Shown: one piece after another, positions 10,853-23,264 of the stretch | Numbering within the stretch: the stretch's first letter is position 1 | Layout: every line of letters starts with the position of its first letter | Origin: Quillaja saponaria | Taxonomy: Eukaryota > Streptophyta > Magnoliopsida > Fabales > Quillajaceae | Assembly: GCA_029379385.1 (NCBI GenBank) | Contig: CM055609.1 | Coordinates: forward strand, 868,001-932,000 | Length of the DNA stretch: 64,000 bases | Direction of reading: 5' to 3' | Translations under genes and position numbers: made by a program | Notes under the pieces: generated by a model | The model's database searches: none | Told to the model about the DNA's origin: nothing | What the model saw: the letters and a program-made list of their open reading frames with translations, nothing else

Positions 10853-13048
10853 AAAAAAAGAAAAAAAAAGAGACAATAAAGTGAGTAATTTAAAAAGAAA
10901 AAATCAAATCAAATCCATTGCATCAAACAAAGATATTCATCATTATTTTACATTTCTGTAATTCTTCTTATTTAAAAGAAAAGGAATAACACACTAGTTA
11001 AAATTACGCAGCAACCAATATTAAAATTGCCTAGCATTATCACTCACAAATAGCCGGAGTAATTTCAACATATTTTATTGAATTATTTTAATTTATTTCA
11101 AGTTTTTCTAAATATGGAATATTTATAAATTTAATTATATTGCTAAATGACTGTGTAAGTTTGATTGCTTAATGGAATGTATTGTGGAATTTATTATGAC
11201 TGATCGGTAGTTTATTGAGACTAACTTTAATATTACAATCAAATCATTAATTAATTTTAATTTAAGATAATTATATTGTCGCAATTGTAATTAATGAAAT
11301 TAAGATCTAATTATGAGTACAAATATTGACACAATTATAAGAAAACGTATATCTTAATTCTATCATTGGTCAACTATAATTATCTTTGTAGTGCCTATAA
11401 ATAAAAAGTTTCATCGTTATAAATGAGTGAGTGAGCTTCATATTCATTAATGGCATAAATATATTATACTTTCTTCTCGTAGAGTAGACAATGGCTGAAC
11501 CACGTATATTTTGTGTCTCTTTTTATCTTGACATTTATTTTGTTTGTTTTAAATTATTACATAATGGAGTCCTTAAACAACAATGCCATCTTAATCCTTT
11601 GGGACATTACATATTGTTTTCTTTTTGGAAAAAATTCTTTTGGTCTTCAAATTTATTTTGTTAACCACAATTTCTTGTTCTTTTTGAAAAGAAGAAGTGA
11701 ATAGTATACTTTATTTTGTTCAAATTAAGTTGCAAAATGAAACAAATCAAAACTTGGGAAATTTTCAAATAAGTTCTTTTTTTTTAAAAAAAAAAAATTT
11801 ATAACTATGACATGCATAGAAAAAAAAAGTGAAAAAATTAAAATTAAATATAATTTTAAAAAAATTAGTATGTCTGAAAGGAATATTAAATTTAAATAAA
11901 AATATAACATCAACAACATTAAATGGTATGCCAACAATTTTTTTGTAGTGATTTAAATAGAAAGACAATAATGGGGACTAATTAGACACAAAAAAAAAAT
12001 ATAACCACTAAATTGAAACTTGTGGTAACCAAAAGGAAAAATAATATAATTAAAGATTGAATGTAATGATAAATGAATAATATTGTTATTGTAAGAACAC
12101 AAATTTAAATTTTAGAATAAAGATAATCTCATTTGTACCATGAAGGAAAATTAAGAGGAGCAAATTACATGTCAGGTATGATCATGTACTGAACTTGTCT
12201 TATGAAGGACAGTTGCTGTTTACTTTAACGCATTTCATCTTTTCAAAAAAGGAAAGGACAGTTGTGTCCCATAGGAATACAAATCTTATCCAAAATCGTC
12301 ATTCAAGTTATAACGACAAGGGAGTCGAAGTCAAGGATACGTGTCTCCCATTAATTACCAATGTTAATTCAAAAAACTGAATCATTTAACAGTCATTGTG
12401 GACATGTCATGGACACCTAGCGTTAATACCAATGTTTCACAGAAAGAGATACTCATAGAGAGAGCCACAACTCACAGACATATGGTCACAATGCCACAAA
12501 CGCATCAGATAAAAAGATACCACAAGAGAAGTTCCTTGTAGGTGGGATTTGGATTGGTGACAAGCTTGTTAATGTCTTAGCTTCATACTATTAGTTTAGT
12601 TTGTGTCTGAAATTTTTTGTTTTATCAACTTAGCCTTTCCTTTTTTTGAGTGTGTGTGTGTTTGTGAGGCAATAGAAGAATCTCATAGGCCTTAAAAATT
12701 GTAGTGTATTTTTTTCAACACAATGTAACTAACCTTCGCATCAGATTCAAACTTTAACAGTTCATGACTACAGCTGGATGTACTCTGTTTTATGATTCTT
12801 ATTATGCAGAACATAAAGTTTTGTCCTCCACAAATTTATTGAAGGCTTCTTTGCCAACAAAAGAAAATAAATTTGATAAATTCAAAGAGCAGTAAAGCTT
12901 GAGATAATATAATCAAGCAATTAAATACCCAGTGAATAAATTTTTACAGGCCCATCATCTCTCTCTAAAACGAATAATGGCCATGGTACAACTGTTGTGT
13001 TTCTGATTAATACTAAATTACTAATACTATTATTCCTACAACAATCAA

Positions 13049-13546
13049 CTACCAACACTGGTCAGTCTCCCAATTTCTACTAGCATGAGCATAAACTGGA
13101 AACCCTGACATGGAAGCAATTGTGGCTGAAGTCAGAGAAGAAGAAGAAATGTTCCATTTTGGCCTATTATAAGTTTCTCTATCATATTGAGCTCTTTTCT
13201 CTGGGTTTGACAATGTTAAATAAGCTGAATGGATTTTCATGAAGTCATTTGTTGATGTTTCCTTCTGATTCATGGCCACAACATCAGGGTGACAAACTCT
13301 TGCTAGCTTCCTATAAGCAGTCTTTATCTCATGGCAGCTGGCACTTGTTGAAATTCCAAGTATTTCATACAATGAAATGGAGGAAGCCATCTTTGTGGCA
13401 AAAAAATGGGGTGTTTTGGTTTCTTTTGTAGAATATGAAGCAACAAATTTTGTTGAGCTAGTGTTTCTAGGTGTGGAGGATTTCAGAGCAGTGGTGGGTT
13501 GGAATGAAACTGCAGAGAGGAATGAAGTTGGAGAAGAAGCAAACAT
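13049..13546 (-). CDS. Chloroplast-type small J-domain protein (DnaJ 11 / DJC family)
   Basis: A 165-residue single-exon gene. Residues 1 to about 50 are rich in Ser/Thr and poor in acidic residues, as in a chloroplast transit peptide. The J domain runs from about 57 to 125 (SLYEILGI ... AYRKLARVCHPDVV ... NPEKRAQYDRE). The HPD tripeptide that stimulates Hsp70 ATPase is intact at 86-88. There is no Gly/Phe region, zinc domain or C-terminal substrate domain, so it is a class C J-protein that would recruit stromal Hsp70. Arabidopsis J11 (At4g36040, from memory) has similar length and architecture. A TATA element lies about 70 bp upstream of the start. Confidence 0.92.
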   Translation of the reverse strand: MFASSPTSFLSAVSFQPTTALKSSTPRNTSSTKFVASYSTKETKTPHFFATKMASSISLYEILGISTSASCHEIKTAYRKLARVCHPDVVAMNQKETSTNDFMKIHSAYLTLSNPEKRAQYDRETYNRPKWNISSSSLTSATIASMSGFPVYAHASRNWETDQCW

Positions 13547-13615
13547 TTGAATGTAGAAGGGTTTGAGAATTTGAAGGCTTAAGGTAACTGGTGAGGCAGA
13601 GAAGGGTTATGTGTG

Positions 13616-13626
13616 CTTTATATAAT
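13616..13626 (-). promoter_or_regulatory. TATA box of the J-protein gene
   Basis: AATTATATAAAG on the minus strand, about 70 bp before the start codon, predicting a leader of about 40 bases. The match and the spacing are both good. Confidence 0.6.
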
Positions 13627-14585
13627 TCTCAAGATAGAAGACAGAGTTCAGGGGTAAATCTGAGTTGCTCACTGTGATGGTTGAAAATACTGAGTGTGGA
13701 TGATGTTGCTTTAACTTTATCAGATGGGTTTATCCATTGTATGCTGTCCTATGCTGATTCAGCTAGTTCTTTAAGGATAAGGTTCTCATGCTGACTCAGC
13801 TAACTGTGCTTATATTCTCTTTTTTATTTTTCTTTTTTTACTTATTTATTTTATCAGAATTTCATCAAAATTTTATATATAGATATTTTGGGTTTTGAGA
13901 AAAAAGAAAGAAACAAAATTAACACAACCGTAGTCATGCTAATTTTTTTTATAAGATAAGTACCGCATGAAGAAATAAAGAAAAAGAATGAAAAAAAAAA
14001 AGAGAAAGAAAATGAAATTGATATATATTGTGTCTGAGTTAGTGAAAAAATTATTGAGATATTATTATATTTTAATTTAGAAGACAAAAAGAAAACACAA
14101 TACTAGGATATAAAATCTGAATTCCTTTATCATTATAGATAAGAAAAATTAACTAAAAGGTTATAATATCAATCACTGTTTACAAATTACGAAAATTTTA
14201 TTAACATATTGATATTAGAAACGGGATTTCTGTAAATATATATTACTTATTTTTGCTAACCAAAAGATTTGTATCTCTTTAGAAAATTAAGAGATTTATT
14301 CATCTCAATCACTATCCACAAATTACGAAAAATTTATTAAAATATTTATATTGACAAAAGATTTATATATATATATCTTTTTTCGCTGAACAGAAGATTT
14401 GTATCTCTTTAGAAAATTAAGAGATTTATTCATCTCATCTTAAATGACAAAATGAATGACGTCACTCAAATTGACTTACCCTTATCAATATGATGACCAA
14501 AGCTCAAAGTGACAAAATAGTCTGCCAATATTACTTTTTCCAAAATTCGTAAGTGCTGTTTGGGAGAGAGGTGTGAAAAACCATA
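13627..14585. other. AT-rich intergenic DNA with a tandem duplication
   Basis: Promoter-side DNA of the J-protein gene, then low-complexity AT sequence. It includes a 136-bp tandem duplication listed separately. No gene recognised. Confidence 0.6.
14171..14437. repeat. Tandem duplication, period 136 bp
   Basis: Copy 1 (14171-14306) and copy 2 (from 14307) both begin AATCACT, continue through ACAAATTACGAAAA and end in the shared stretch AAGATTTGTATCTCTTTAGA followed by AAATTAAGAG. The middle has diverged by short indels and an AT microsatellite in copy 2. Confidence 0.8.
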
Positions 14586-15424
14586 AAATAGTCTATTTTT
14601 AAAATATAAATTTAAAATAGGTCACTTTTAAAATTAATATTAAAAATATATCAAATTTATTATTCATATCAGCAGCCACATCTACTACATCAGACACATC
14701 AAAAAAAAAAAAAAAAAAAATAGTAACTTCATGAGTTCAAATTTTCACCTTTTTTTTTTCCCTCCGTTTGTTGTATTTTTATTTTAAGTGAGAAGGAAAA
14801 ATTATTTTTAATTTTTTTTTAAGTGAGAAATTTTTTTATCATTTTTTAAAAATTAAAAGATAAAAATAAAAATATATAAATAGTACCTATTTAGTTTTTC
14901 TCTAATTTTTATTTTTATCTTGATAAAATTTTAGAGATATTTTTTATTTTTATGTTGAAAAAATTTATCTCAATATTACAATCACAAAAAATAAAAATAA
15001 ACAGTAACATCGTGATCCCAATTCACAAAATTATTATTATTTATTTTATAATTTTTATTTTTTTAATAGAATGAAATTTTTTATCCTTCTTCAAATAAAT
15101 CTAAATACTAACCGACGAAATTACTATTTATTTATTTATTTATTTTTTTTATAAATGCAAGTATTGATTTATTTACCAAAGGGTAAAAATTTCTTTGAAG
15201 TTACTGTATACTTTTTTCGTAGTTACTATCCACCCTTTTTTTTTCTTTTCTTTTTCTTCTTCTTCTGGTGAATGATGTGGCAAGTGATATAGTAAATTTG
15301 ATCTATTGTTAATATTAATTTTAAAAATAATCTATGACTGATGTGTGACGAGTGATATGTTAAATTTGATCATTTTTAATATTAGTTTTAAAAATAGTAT
15401 ACCTCAAATTTATGTTTTAAAAGT
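14586..15424. mobile_element. Foldback-type MITE abutting the FIO1 gene
   Basis: The left arm (about 14590-14750) is matched by the reverse complement of the right arm (about 15180-15422). Shared blocks include TTTTTAAAA/TAAATTT, AAAATTAATATTAA, ATCAAATTTA, a CACATC segment and an ATAGTAACT segment. The right arm contains two tandem copies of a roughly 65-bp unit (15268-15334 and 15335-15400, each with GTGATAT..TAAATTTGAT). There is no coding capacity. The element ends about 85 bp before the FIO1 start codon, so it must form part of that promoter or leader. Confidence 0.6.
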
Positions 15425-15509
15425 TGGACCATGATTTTTTCCGAGGAGGGAATACTTACGCATTACAGTGGTTTCAGTTTTCAGGGTCCCGAAATTTGTG
15501 TTATTTGGA

Positions 15510-18500
15510 ATGCCGAGCAAGAAGAGAAACAGGAAGGAGGAGAGACCCACCATCCATCCGAAAAACAAATATTCTGAAAACCCTCCAGACTTTGCTCTAT
15601 TGGCTTCTCTTTACCCATCATTCGAACCCTTCGTATTCTACTCTCGCGACGGTCGCCCTAGAATCGATTGGACTGACTTCAATGCCACCCGAGAACTCAC
15701 ACGGGTTTTGCTCCTCCACGACCATGCCTTAAACTGGTAACTTATTCTCTCCATTCGCTGTATTCAGGTTTTCCAGTTCATAGGGTATTCAAATTACTCA
15801 ACTTTTCTTGAATATACTTTACTTTGTCATTTATTTATATTCTAATCACAACCCAATTAGAAATTTAGATTTGGATATGTAAGGTGTTTATTGACCTGTT
15901 AGCTATGGTTGAGGGGGACAGTTTTAATTCTATAGAAAAAAGAAAGATAATTGGCATACATTACTGGTTTTGAATATGTCTATGAATAACTTACAGCACT
16001 ACAATCCTGCACTTGCCATGTGAACTTGGACAGGAGTGCAATGCTCCCATTGATCAGTGAAACTGCAGTCTTTTGCAGTGTGTGAGTGACGGTTTAGAGA
16101 AGAAGATAGTCTTCAAAATCCCCTCCCCTCTCCCGCTCTCCTTAGAGAAATTCTTTTCCAAGTTTCTTGTCAACCATGAGGTATAGAGGGGACTTCAAAA
16201 GGCTTCGCCAACTACTGTGTGCTTGGCCTTGTGAAGATATTGCCTCACTCACCCACATATTTTCCTACGATTTTCCCAAGGCTGAATTGAATCCCATGTA
16301 GCCATGGCTTTAAATAATTAACTTTTAACTTTGAAGAAACCCATGGACAACTCTACGAGATGCTGACTGCTGCTGTTTATTGAGAAAAAAATCGTGTATA
16401 AGGAAAAGCTCAGCAAATTTTAAGCCATACAGTTGATAAAGAAGTATTGGATTAGTATGCTTAGTTCTAGAAAGCGAACATGAATTTTCAATTTTTGAAC
16501 ATGACCTTTTCAATAACTGCTATGAGTTTTTGAACATGACCTTTCAAATATATGGTCTTGGGGGGTAACTTCTATCTTCTGTGTTGATTTCCTAGGTGGA
16601 TTCCTGATGGGCAGCTCTGCCCTACGGTACCCAACAGGTCCAATTACATCCATTGGATTGAAGATCTTCTCTCGTCTGACATCATTCCAAGTAATGTTGC
16701 CAACAAAGATAAGGTGAGGGGATTTGACATAGGAACTGGAGCAAACTGCATCTACCCGCTTCTTGGTGCATCTCTTCTGGGCTGGAATTTTGTAGGATCA
16801 GGTTATATTGTTGTGGACATGTAGATCGTTTTTAGTTTTATATTTGGTATTGGTAGTCAATTAGTCACTATCTCTCGGTGGTATCTTGTGAAAATTCTAG
16901 ATGCGATTCTAATTTTGCTAACTGGCTGCAGATGTGGCTGAGGTTGCATTAGAATGGGCTCAGAGGAATGTCAACAATAATCCGCAAATTGTAGAACTAA
17001 TTGAAATTAGAAAGGTTGAAACCAGTGAAAATACCCTCCCATTGGAGGAGTCACATCATGGAGAGTCAGAATACAGCGGGAACAAATTAGATTTTAGTGG
17101 GAATAAAGATAGAGAGGAAGCAACTTTGCCTCCATTACCACTTGATTTGGAAGTGCAGGGGCATAGGAACTATCACGGACCACCTATACTTCTTGGTGTG
17201 ATCAGGGATGGTGAGAAGTTTGACTTCTGCATGTGTAATCCACCATTTTTTGAAAACATGGAGAAAGCGGGGCTAAATCCAAAAACTTCTTGTGGAGGGA
17301 CTCCAGAGGAGATGGTCTGTCCTGGTGGAGAGAAGTCTTTTATTACTCGTATTATTGAAGATAGTGCCGTACTGAAGGATTCTTTTCGGTATCATTTTTA
17401 TCTATAAAAAGTGTTTTTCTCCTTTTCCTTTATCCCAGAGTAAGCTTTACTGTCAAATAAGTTAGTGAGCATGCTTACATTTTGTCTAAAGGTGGTACAC
17501 TTCAATGATTGGGAGGAAATCTAACCTCAAATCCCTAATATCGAAGCTTCGGGAGGTTGGAGTCACTATCGTAAAGACAACCGAATTTGTCCAAGGGCAG
17601 ACATGTCGTTGGGGGCTTGCTTGGTCATTTCTGCCTCCTGTGAGGAAGATAGTATCACCTTCTGTGCGTGAGAAGAGTACCATGTCTTTCATGCTTGAGG
17701 TATGTAACCTTTTCTCAGTTGCAATGATGTTATAGTTCTTCTGATGCTGGATCAAGAAAAAGCTCATGTCCTTCCCATGCCAATGAACTCTGGTGTAATC
17801 ATCCTGGGAGCAGAAGCTCCTGGCCTAATATTGTTTCATTCTGAATTGTTTTGTTTTCATTTGACAGTTAGTGATTTGTTGATAAGACTTTACCCACATG
17901 GTGTAATGACCTCATACTAAAACAGATACCAGCATATATAGTCTACTATATATTTAGTCATTTAAGTCACCAATTGGAAGACATGATAGTTCTTTTTCTG
18001 AAATCTCTATAGTGAAAGAGGTAAGAGGATTTCCCACTAGATGGCGGACAGCTGAATTCCGAATTTTCGACTAATTTCAAATATTAGTGCTCTTTTCCTG
18101 GTAATTGTAAGGATAATGACTTTTACAGACAGCGCCTAACCCCCTGAATAGTACAATCATAGGAATTATTGCCTGGATATTGAATATCCAAGCTTTTATT
18201 TTCTTGGACACATCTTTAGGGTGAGTGAGCATTGGCTTTAGATAATGGACCCCTTCCCACCAGAAAGGTTGGAATGTGTGACCATGTGTTCACAAACCCA
18301 CTGGTTGTGTCTAAGTTACCAATAAAATTGAAATGCGATTTCTAATTTGTGACACCTGTTGTCATGCTGGGGTTAAGATTTTTATTTACAACGACATGTT
18401 TACTCTGGCCTGCAAATAGGATTTGCCACCTACTCCTTATATTCTTATGGGAGGTTAACTATTGTTCCTACAGTTGTTTGTCTCATGCTGTAGATTTTTT

Positions 18501-19566
18501 CTGGTTGTTAGGGTATTTCACGCCAGCACAGTGCCTTGCATGTATTACAGACTATTGAGTCCTACTTCTGTAGAGGTGGTGCATCCTGTAAATTGAATAC
18601 CTTGACATTTGTGGTGGATGTAACTTGTAAGATTACTCACTGTTGATATACAATTTTTTTTTTTGGAATAATTTCATACATGTAGCTATTGCTTACAGGC
18701 AGCCTAATCTCATATTAATTGATTTCTGCACCAGATAATCAATGTGATGCAATCCAGAAGAACGAGCCTCAGCTTCTAGATAAAGCTACTAATCATGAAC
18801 TTGTAAAGGAGATATCTGATGGGTCTCTTTCGAATAATTTGTGCTTTCGTGTATCGGTATGCTTATGACTTACCTCTTTGCAATTTACCATTATTTTGAT
18901 TGTTGGAACATACCTAAACCTTACTGGCTATTATTTCTTCCAGGTTTTTCAGCAAATTCCCGGGACACTTTTGGTTAAAGGAGCATTACAACATAAAGAT
19001 AGCCCAATCTCAGGTTTTCTTGTAGCCCACCTTTTGAAATTTCTGTCCACCTACATGTTCATACTATTCTGTCTATGGAAGCCCTTGTTATAGCATTCTA
19101 ATATTTTAGTAAATTGTTCTGGAATCTGAAGGTATATGTTTTTCTTCTCAATCCAATTGGACTAGAATAAAACTAATGTTAACGTTTTACGTTAATCTTG
19201 GTTTTATGCCAATGTTTTCAGTGTTCGAATCTTTCCTTTGCCTGCCTAACTAGTACTTAGTCCTTTTCCTTTTCTTTTCAAGAAACTCCATTTTAATGTT
19301 TTTCCACATCCACTGTTTTTATCCCCTATATTAGTGCCTGTGGTGTTGAGGATTTTTGCTTCGTTTTATTTTTATTTTTATGTAGTTTGATGTGAAACCT
19401 GGAAATCATTATACAATTAAGTTGGTGTAGCTCTGCCCAAGCTATTATGGGGTAACATAGTTACTCAGTCATAGTCTATTTTGTTGCAGGATCATTCTCA
19501 TCTATTTTTCAAAAACTGGAGGAAGCTTTAAGAGGTAGATTTTGTACGAATAAAAGGTTAATATAG
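15510..19566 (+). CDS. FIO1: METTL16-family RNA N6-adenosine methyltransferase (FIONA1 type)
   Basis: Eight exons (15510-15736, 16596-16801, 16932-17388, 17492-17699, 18512-18626, 18735-18856, 18944-19013, 19490-19566) total 1482 bp and encode 493 residues. The protein opens [20 protein letters not shown], has [10 protein letters not shown], the S-adenosylmethionine-binding stretch [13 protein letters not shown] (from residue 120), the catalytic NPPF (247-250), and [12 protein letters not shown], all typical of METTL16. A hydrophilic, acidic insert of about 70 residues lies before the [14 protein letters not shown] segment. Family members methylate U6 snRNA and related hairpins; FIONA1 does this in Arabidopsis and affects splicing, flowering and the clock. 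The short C-terminal part lacks the extended vertebrate domain, as in plant homologues. All junctions are GT-AG and the frame is continuous. An inverted-repeat element ends close upstream. The gene converges on the PLC-like gene. Confidence 0.93.
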
Positions 19567-20377
19567 AGCTTTGCCAGACCGGTTCAGTTGTTGAACTAGC
19601 AGTCTCACAGTACCACCATAAAGTTGCTTAGTTTATCAGAAGGCTTTGAGCAGCTGATGTTCTTTGTTGTCCATTCGCTAATGCTTCCCTTATATTTACT
19701 TTGTTTCTTGGTTACATTCTCTAAATGTTTCCCTTCTGGTTACCTTCATTGTATTTCATGATTGGAAATTTCCAAAAGATAGATAGAACTATGAAATTCT
19801 CGAATAATTTCGGCATGAAAATTTTATATACACGTTTGTCACATTCATGAAAGTTTATTGAAGGATCAGTACTACATCCTTGATACATGTTTTGCTCTGA
19901 TTTCGTCTACCTTATGGTTTCTGTTGGCTGTCTGTCAGGAAATAGTTTCCAGTTTTCAATAATATTACGGATCTGGATTCTTTCCTGTTCTCTTATACAG
20001 AAGACATGCGGATTCTCCTTTTTTTCTCTTATACAGAAGACATGTGAACATAAGAATGATCTGTTCTACGATCTAAAGCTCAATTGTTTTTATAGTAAAA
20101 TAAATTTTTGGGATGGCTGTTGGAGTGGAACAGAACTATCCAAATCGTAATATTACATAAATTGGAAACTTATTTTGAAAAGCAAGAAAGAAAATCTTGT
20201 TCACTGACATTAACGTGTCACTGAAATCTCGTTCATTAATACATTACAAACAAGTAATTAAACATTTACAAGCAAACAATGTGCAGTAAATAGCATAAAG
20301 AAGATGATTAACCAAATATAGTTGAAACACAGAAGAACTAAACAAGAATGAGGCCACATAAATGTACATAAAGAATT
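19567..20377. other. Convergent 3' region between FIO1 and the PLC-like gene
   Basis: No gene seen. It probably holds both 3' untranslated regions. A short direct duplication, CTCTTATACAGAAGACATG, occurs twice at about 19991-20050. Confidence 0.6.
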
Positions 20378-21334
20378 TTAAGCCTTCCCTTCAACCCTTG
20401 CATATGTCAACCCAACGCAAGCATCAACAAAATCATCATCTATAAAATCTGTTGAATAAATCTGCAATCGATCTGAGCATCCCTTAGAGCAACACTGATT
20501 AATAAACACCCTAGCATATCCATGAATACGTCCTGTCACAGGCTTCACGCACAAAATAGGGTTATCTGCTTTTGGTGTCACTGTATTCTCCACCCTGTAA
20601 AAGAATTTCCTTGATGAAACTGCTGGCTGCTCACTCAAATGCTTCAAATTGCTATCGAATTTTGTGGATGGCAGATCTGTGTCAATCCAATTGTCTTTCA
20701 AATACCCTGCACTCCATAAAGGGCTCCCTGCTTTAGGCTGAGGAGACTTTCTTGGCTTCCAAACACATATAATTCTTTTTGGCAACAATTCTGCTATACT
20801 CTTATCAAAGACATGGTCATCTTGGTGGATCAGAAACTCACCCAACTGATCCTCCAAATACTTGTCAAACTCAGGAGGGTCTTCATGCCCAAATTCTGTT
20901 CTTACCTCAAGGATTATGATCTCTGATTGAGTTTCTGACAAGAACTTCTTGATGTCTTTGATTACAACATCAAAACTGTATGTGACAAGAATTCCGTGGC
21001 AAATACGGCGATCCTCCTGAATCCGAATGTCAAGCACCCGGGTTCCCTTCACAAGCTGATTGTAGATGGACAAGGATTGGCATTGAGCAAATGGGCGAGT
21101 GATGCATCGTATGCCAATTTTATTGGTTGCAGAATCATGGGTTCCTGGCCATACAATCTTGTTGATATGAACTTTCTCTGTGTTGAGCCCAGCCATCCAA
21201 TTTTTTCTGTCCGTAGGACGGTAATCATTGCCAGGGAAGTCTTCCCCTGAGTCTTGGCGAAGATCAACAAGAGTTTTCTTCTCGGTTGAGATGGTCTTTC
21301 GTCGTTGAATCTGTGTAGAAGCCACAGAACCCAT
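20378..21334 (-). CDS. PI-PLC X-domain phosphodiesterase-like protein, probable N-myristoylation
   Basis: A 318-residue single-exon gene of the PLC-like phosphodiesterase superfamily, of the compact X-domain-only type: no Y domain, EF hands or C2 domain. Two histidines sit in family positions, WPGTHDSATNKIG and RRICHG, equivalent to the general acid/base pair of bacterial PI-PLC. The N-terminus MGSVASTQ fits an N-myristoylation signal (Gly2, Ser6), suggesting membrane attachment rather than secretion. The start is the first ATG; the frame is open four codons further but without an ATG. Substrate is not established for the plant family, so phosphoinositide cleavage is an inference. A purine/pyrimidine-rich GA repeat lies in the leader (21346-21430). 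The relative At4g38690 (from memory) is next to CSP2 in Arabidopsis. Confidence 0.88.
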   Translation of the reverse strand: MGSVASTQIQRRKTISTEKKTLVDLRQDSGEDFPGNDYRPTDRKNWMAGLNTEKVHINKIVWPGTHDSATNKIGIRCITRPFAQCQSLSIYNQLVKGTRVLDIRIQEDRRICHGILVTYSFDVVIKDIKKFLSETQSEIIILEVRTEFGHEDPPEFDKYLEDQLGEFLIHQDDHVFDKSIAELLPKRIICVWKPRKSPQPKAGSPLWSAGYLKDNWIDTDLPSTKFDSNLKHLSEQPAVSSRKFFYRVENTVTPKADNPILCVKPVTGRIHGYARVFINQCCSKGCSDRLQIYSTDFIDDDFVDACVGLTYARVEGKA

Positions 21335-23264
21335 TTTTAGTATCAAAGAAGAGGAGGAAGAGGAAGAGGAAGATTGTGAAGAAGAAAGAACTCTTGCTCT
21401 TGTTTATTTCTTCTTCTTTTTCTTCTTGTAGCAGAAGTGATTGAACTGTTGAGGAAAATGAATAGGTTTATGGGTTTTGAAGCATTGTAACATAAGGTAG
21501 TGTATATAATAATTTTTTGATATATTAGGCTTATTGAATTGGACAAGGACTGCAAAATTTCTTCTTCCCCTCAAATAATCTTCAAGCCTTTTGGTTTGCA
21601 ATAAGAGCAGTTTGTATTGTTTACTGTGGGGGCATTAGATTTCAATGTCAATTATTGGTGAGACTTATAATCAATACATTTATATGTTTATGTTTGGTCC
21701 ACTTGTACAGCTATCCAAACCTTTCTGATTTCATCTGATCTACTATAAAAATCGTGTTTGAAAATTCAGCCGTGTAATTTATGGACATTTGTCAATCCAA
21801 AGTGAAAGGGAAATGAATTTTTTTCTTAATAGGAAAAAACAAATTATAATACAGAAAAAAAAAGAAAGAATTTCATTTGGATTTTTTCTTGTTTGTTTAA
21901 TTTCTAATTAGGTATCCAACTGCTACAGGGTCATCAATAAATTATATATATATATAAAAGTCTACTCTTTACAGATGGAAACAGCACAAATTTCAAGCTG
22001 ACGACTCATGTTATGATCCTTCTTAATGAATGAGCTGGAGGGCTATATTACGTATTATCAGTGTAAGGGCCACTTGGGATATAGCCGAACATGCATTTAG
22101 ATAAGACATGGCATGGATAAAAATGGCTTTTGTGCCCAGCACAATGGGACTATTTGGGACCTACCATGTGCATTTATAATGATTAGGGGTTAGGTGGGTT
22201 ATTATACTTTCTAATCAATAATTTTTATTTTTTTTGGTAAGAGATAATGAATTTTATAGTCATATTATATGCAATTGTACAGACATAATGAACTTTTATT
22301 TATTTATTTAAATACTTTTGATAATTTTTTGATATATATGATTTTCCTTATTTAGTTTGTTATTTTTTTAAAAAATTTAATAGGAAAATGATTGTAATTA
22401 ATTCATTTATATTTTTTTCAACAAATTTCTGATAATAAAGAATTCTAAGAATACTTAAATTCTTTTTTTAAGGTTTAATCCTTTTAGGTTTAGATTTAAT
22501 AAGCTTTTAAGTTTTAAGATTATTTTCCTAATTTTTAATACCATATTATATATATATCACATAACTATGATGTTGCAAATAATTATTTATTTATTTATTT
22601 AATAAATGTTAAAGTAGCTTGTTGAGAAAACCCAACTTAAGCCCAGTATTTATCAGGCTCAAAATCTAAGCCCAAATAACCCAAACCTTCATTAAAGGAT
22701 ACCATCAAAATTTACAAAACCCATGTCTGGGTTCCAACGACTTGAACTGCCTCCACTGATCCAACCCAACTTTTTTATTTTTATAGTGGGGCCTGAGACA
22801 GTCAAGATTTTAGTTTTCTCATCAAACCATCAAAAATCACATGGACGGTCAAGATTTGTCAGTAAACTTTTCCACAAAACCTTGACATCCACCACATGTA
22901 ACATTTATAGTATATTAATATAATATAATAAAACCAGCCACCAGGTAACCTCTTCTTCATTTTTTCTGCTTTCTATTTACGTCGTCATGATTGACGTTTT
23001 TCACGATGAAACCTCTGTTGCTGTCTTCACCGTTGGATCAAAAACCATTATTCCTACTCAGCCGTTGATAAACTCTTATCCTTGACAATGTTTACTGGTA
23101 TGCCCAGCTAGTCGGTAGGCAAACGCATATGAAAGAACCCAAAAGAAGATCTTCTTTCTTCTTTTAACACTGAGCTTCTCTCTAATCGCTTTCTGTAATA
23201 CTTACTTCCTTTCAACCTCTCTCTCTCTCTCTCTTACTTTCCTCGGCACATAGCCCAGAACAAG
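21335..23264. other. Divergent promoter region of the PLC-like and TOC genes
   Basis: About 1.9 kb between two genes transcribed away from each other. The PLC side starts with GA-rich leader sequence; the TOC side has a CT repeat at about 23217-23234 just before a leader splice donor. The middle is AT-rich. No gene recognised. Confidence 0.6.

Larger units (their letters stand above)
8523..13048. other. Transposon-rich AT spacer without a gene
   Basis: About 4.5 kb of AT-rich DNA between two minus-strand genes. It contains inverted-repeat elements (listed separately, 9118-10852) and, from about 10.9 to 12.9 kb, low-complexity sequence with scattered homopolymers. Frames in it are short, rich in Phe, Leu, Asn and Lys, and look like AT-rich noise. 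The last 200-300 bp are probably the 3' untranslated region of the J-protein gene. Confidence 0.6.

Noticed and set aside
11513..11968. Phe/Leu-rich small frames that look like membrane peptides
   Set aside because: The hydrophobicity follows from T- and A-rich codons; no other support.
16490..16550. Short direct repeat in FIO1 intron 1 (TTTTTGAACATGACCTTT twice)
   Set aside because: Small slippage duplication within an intron, with no sign of function.
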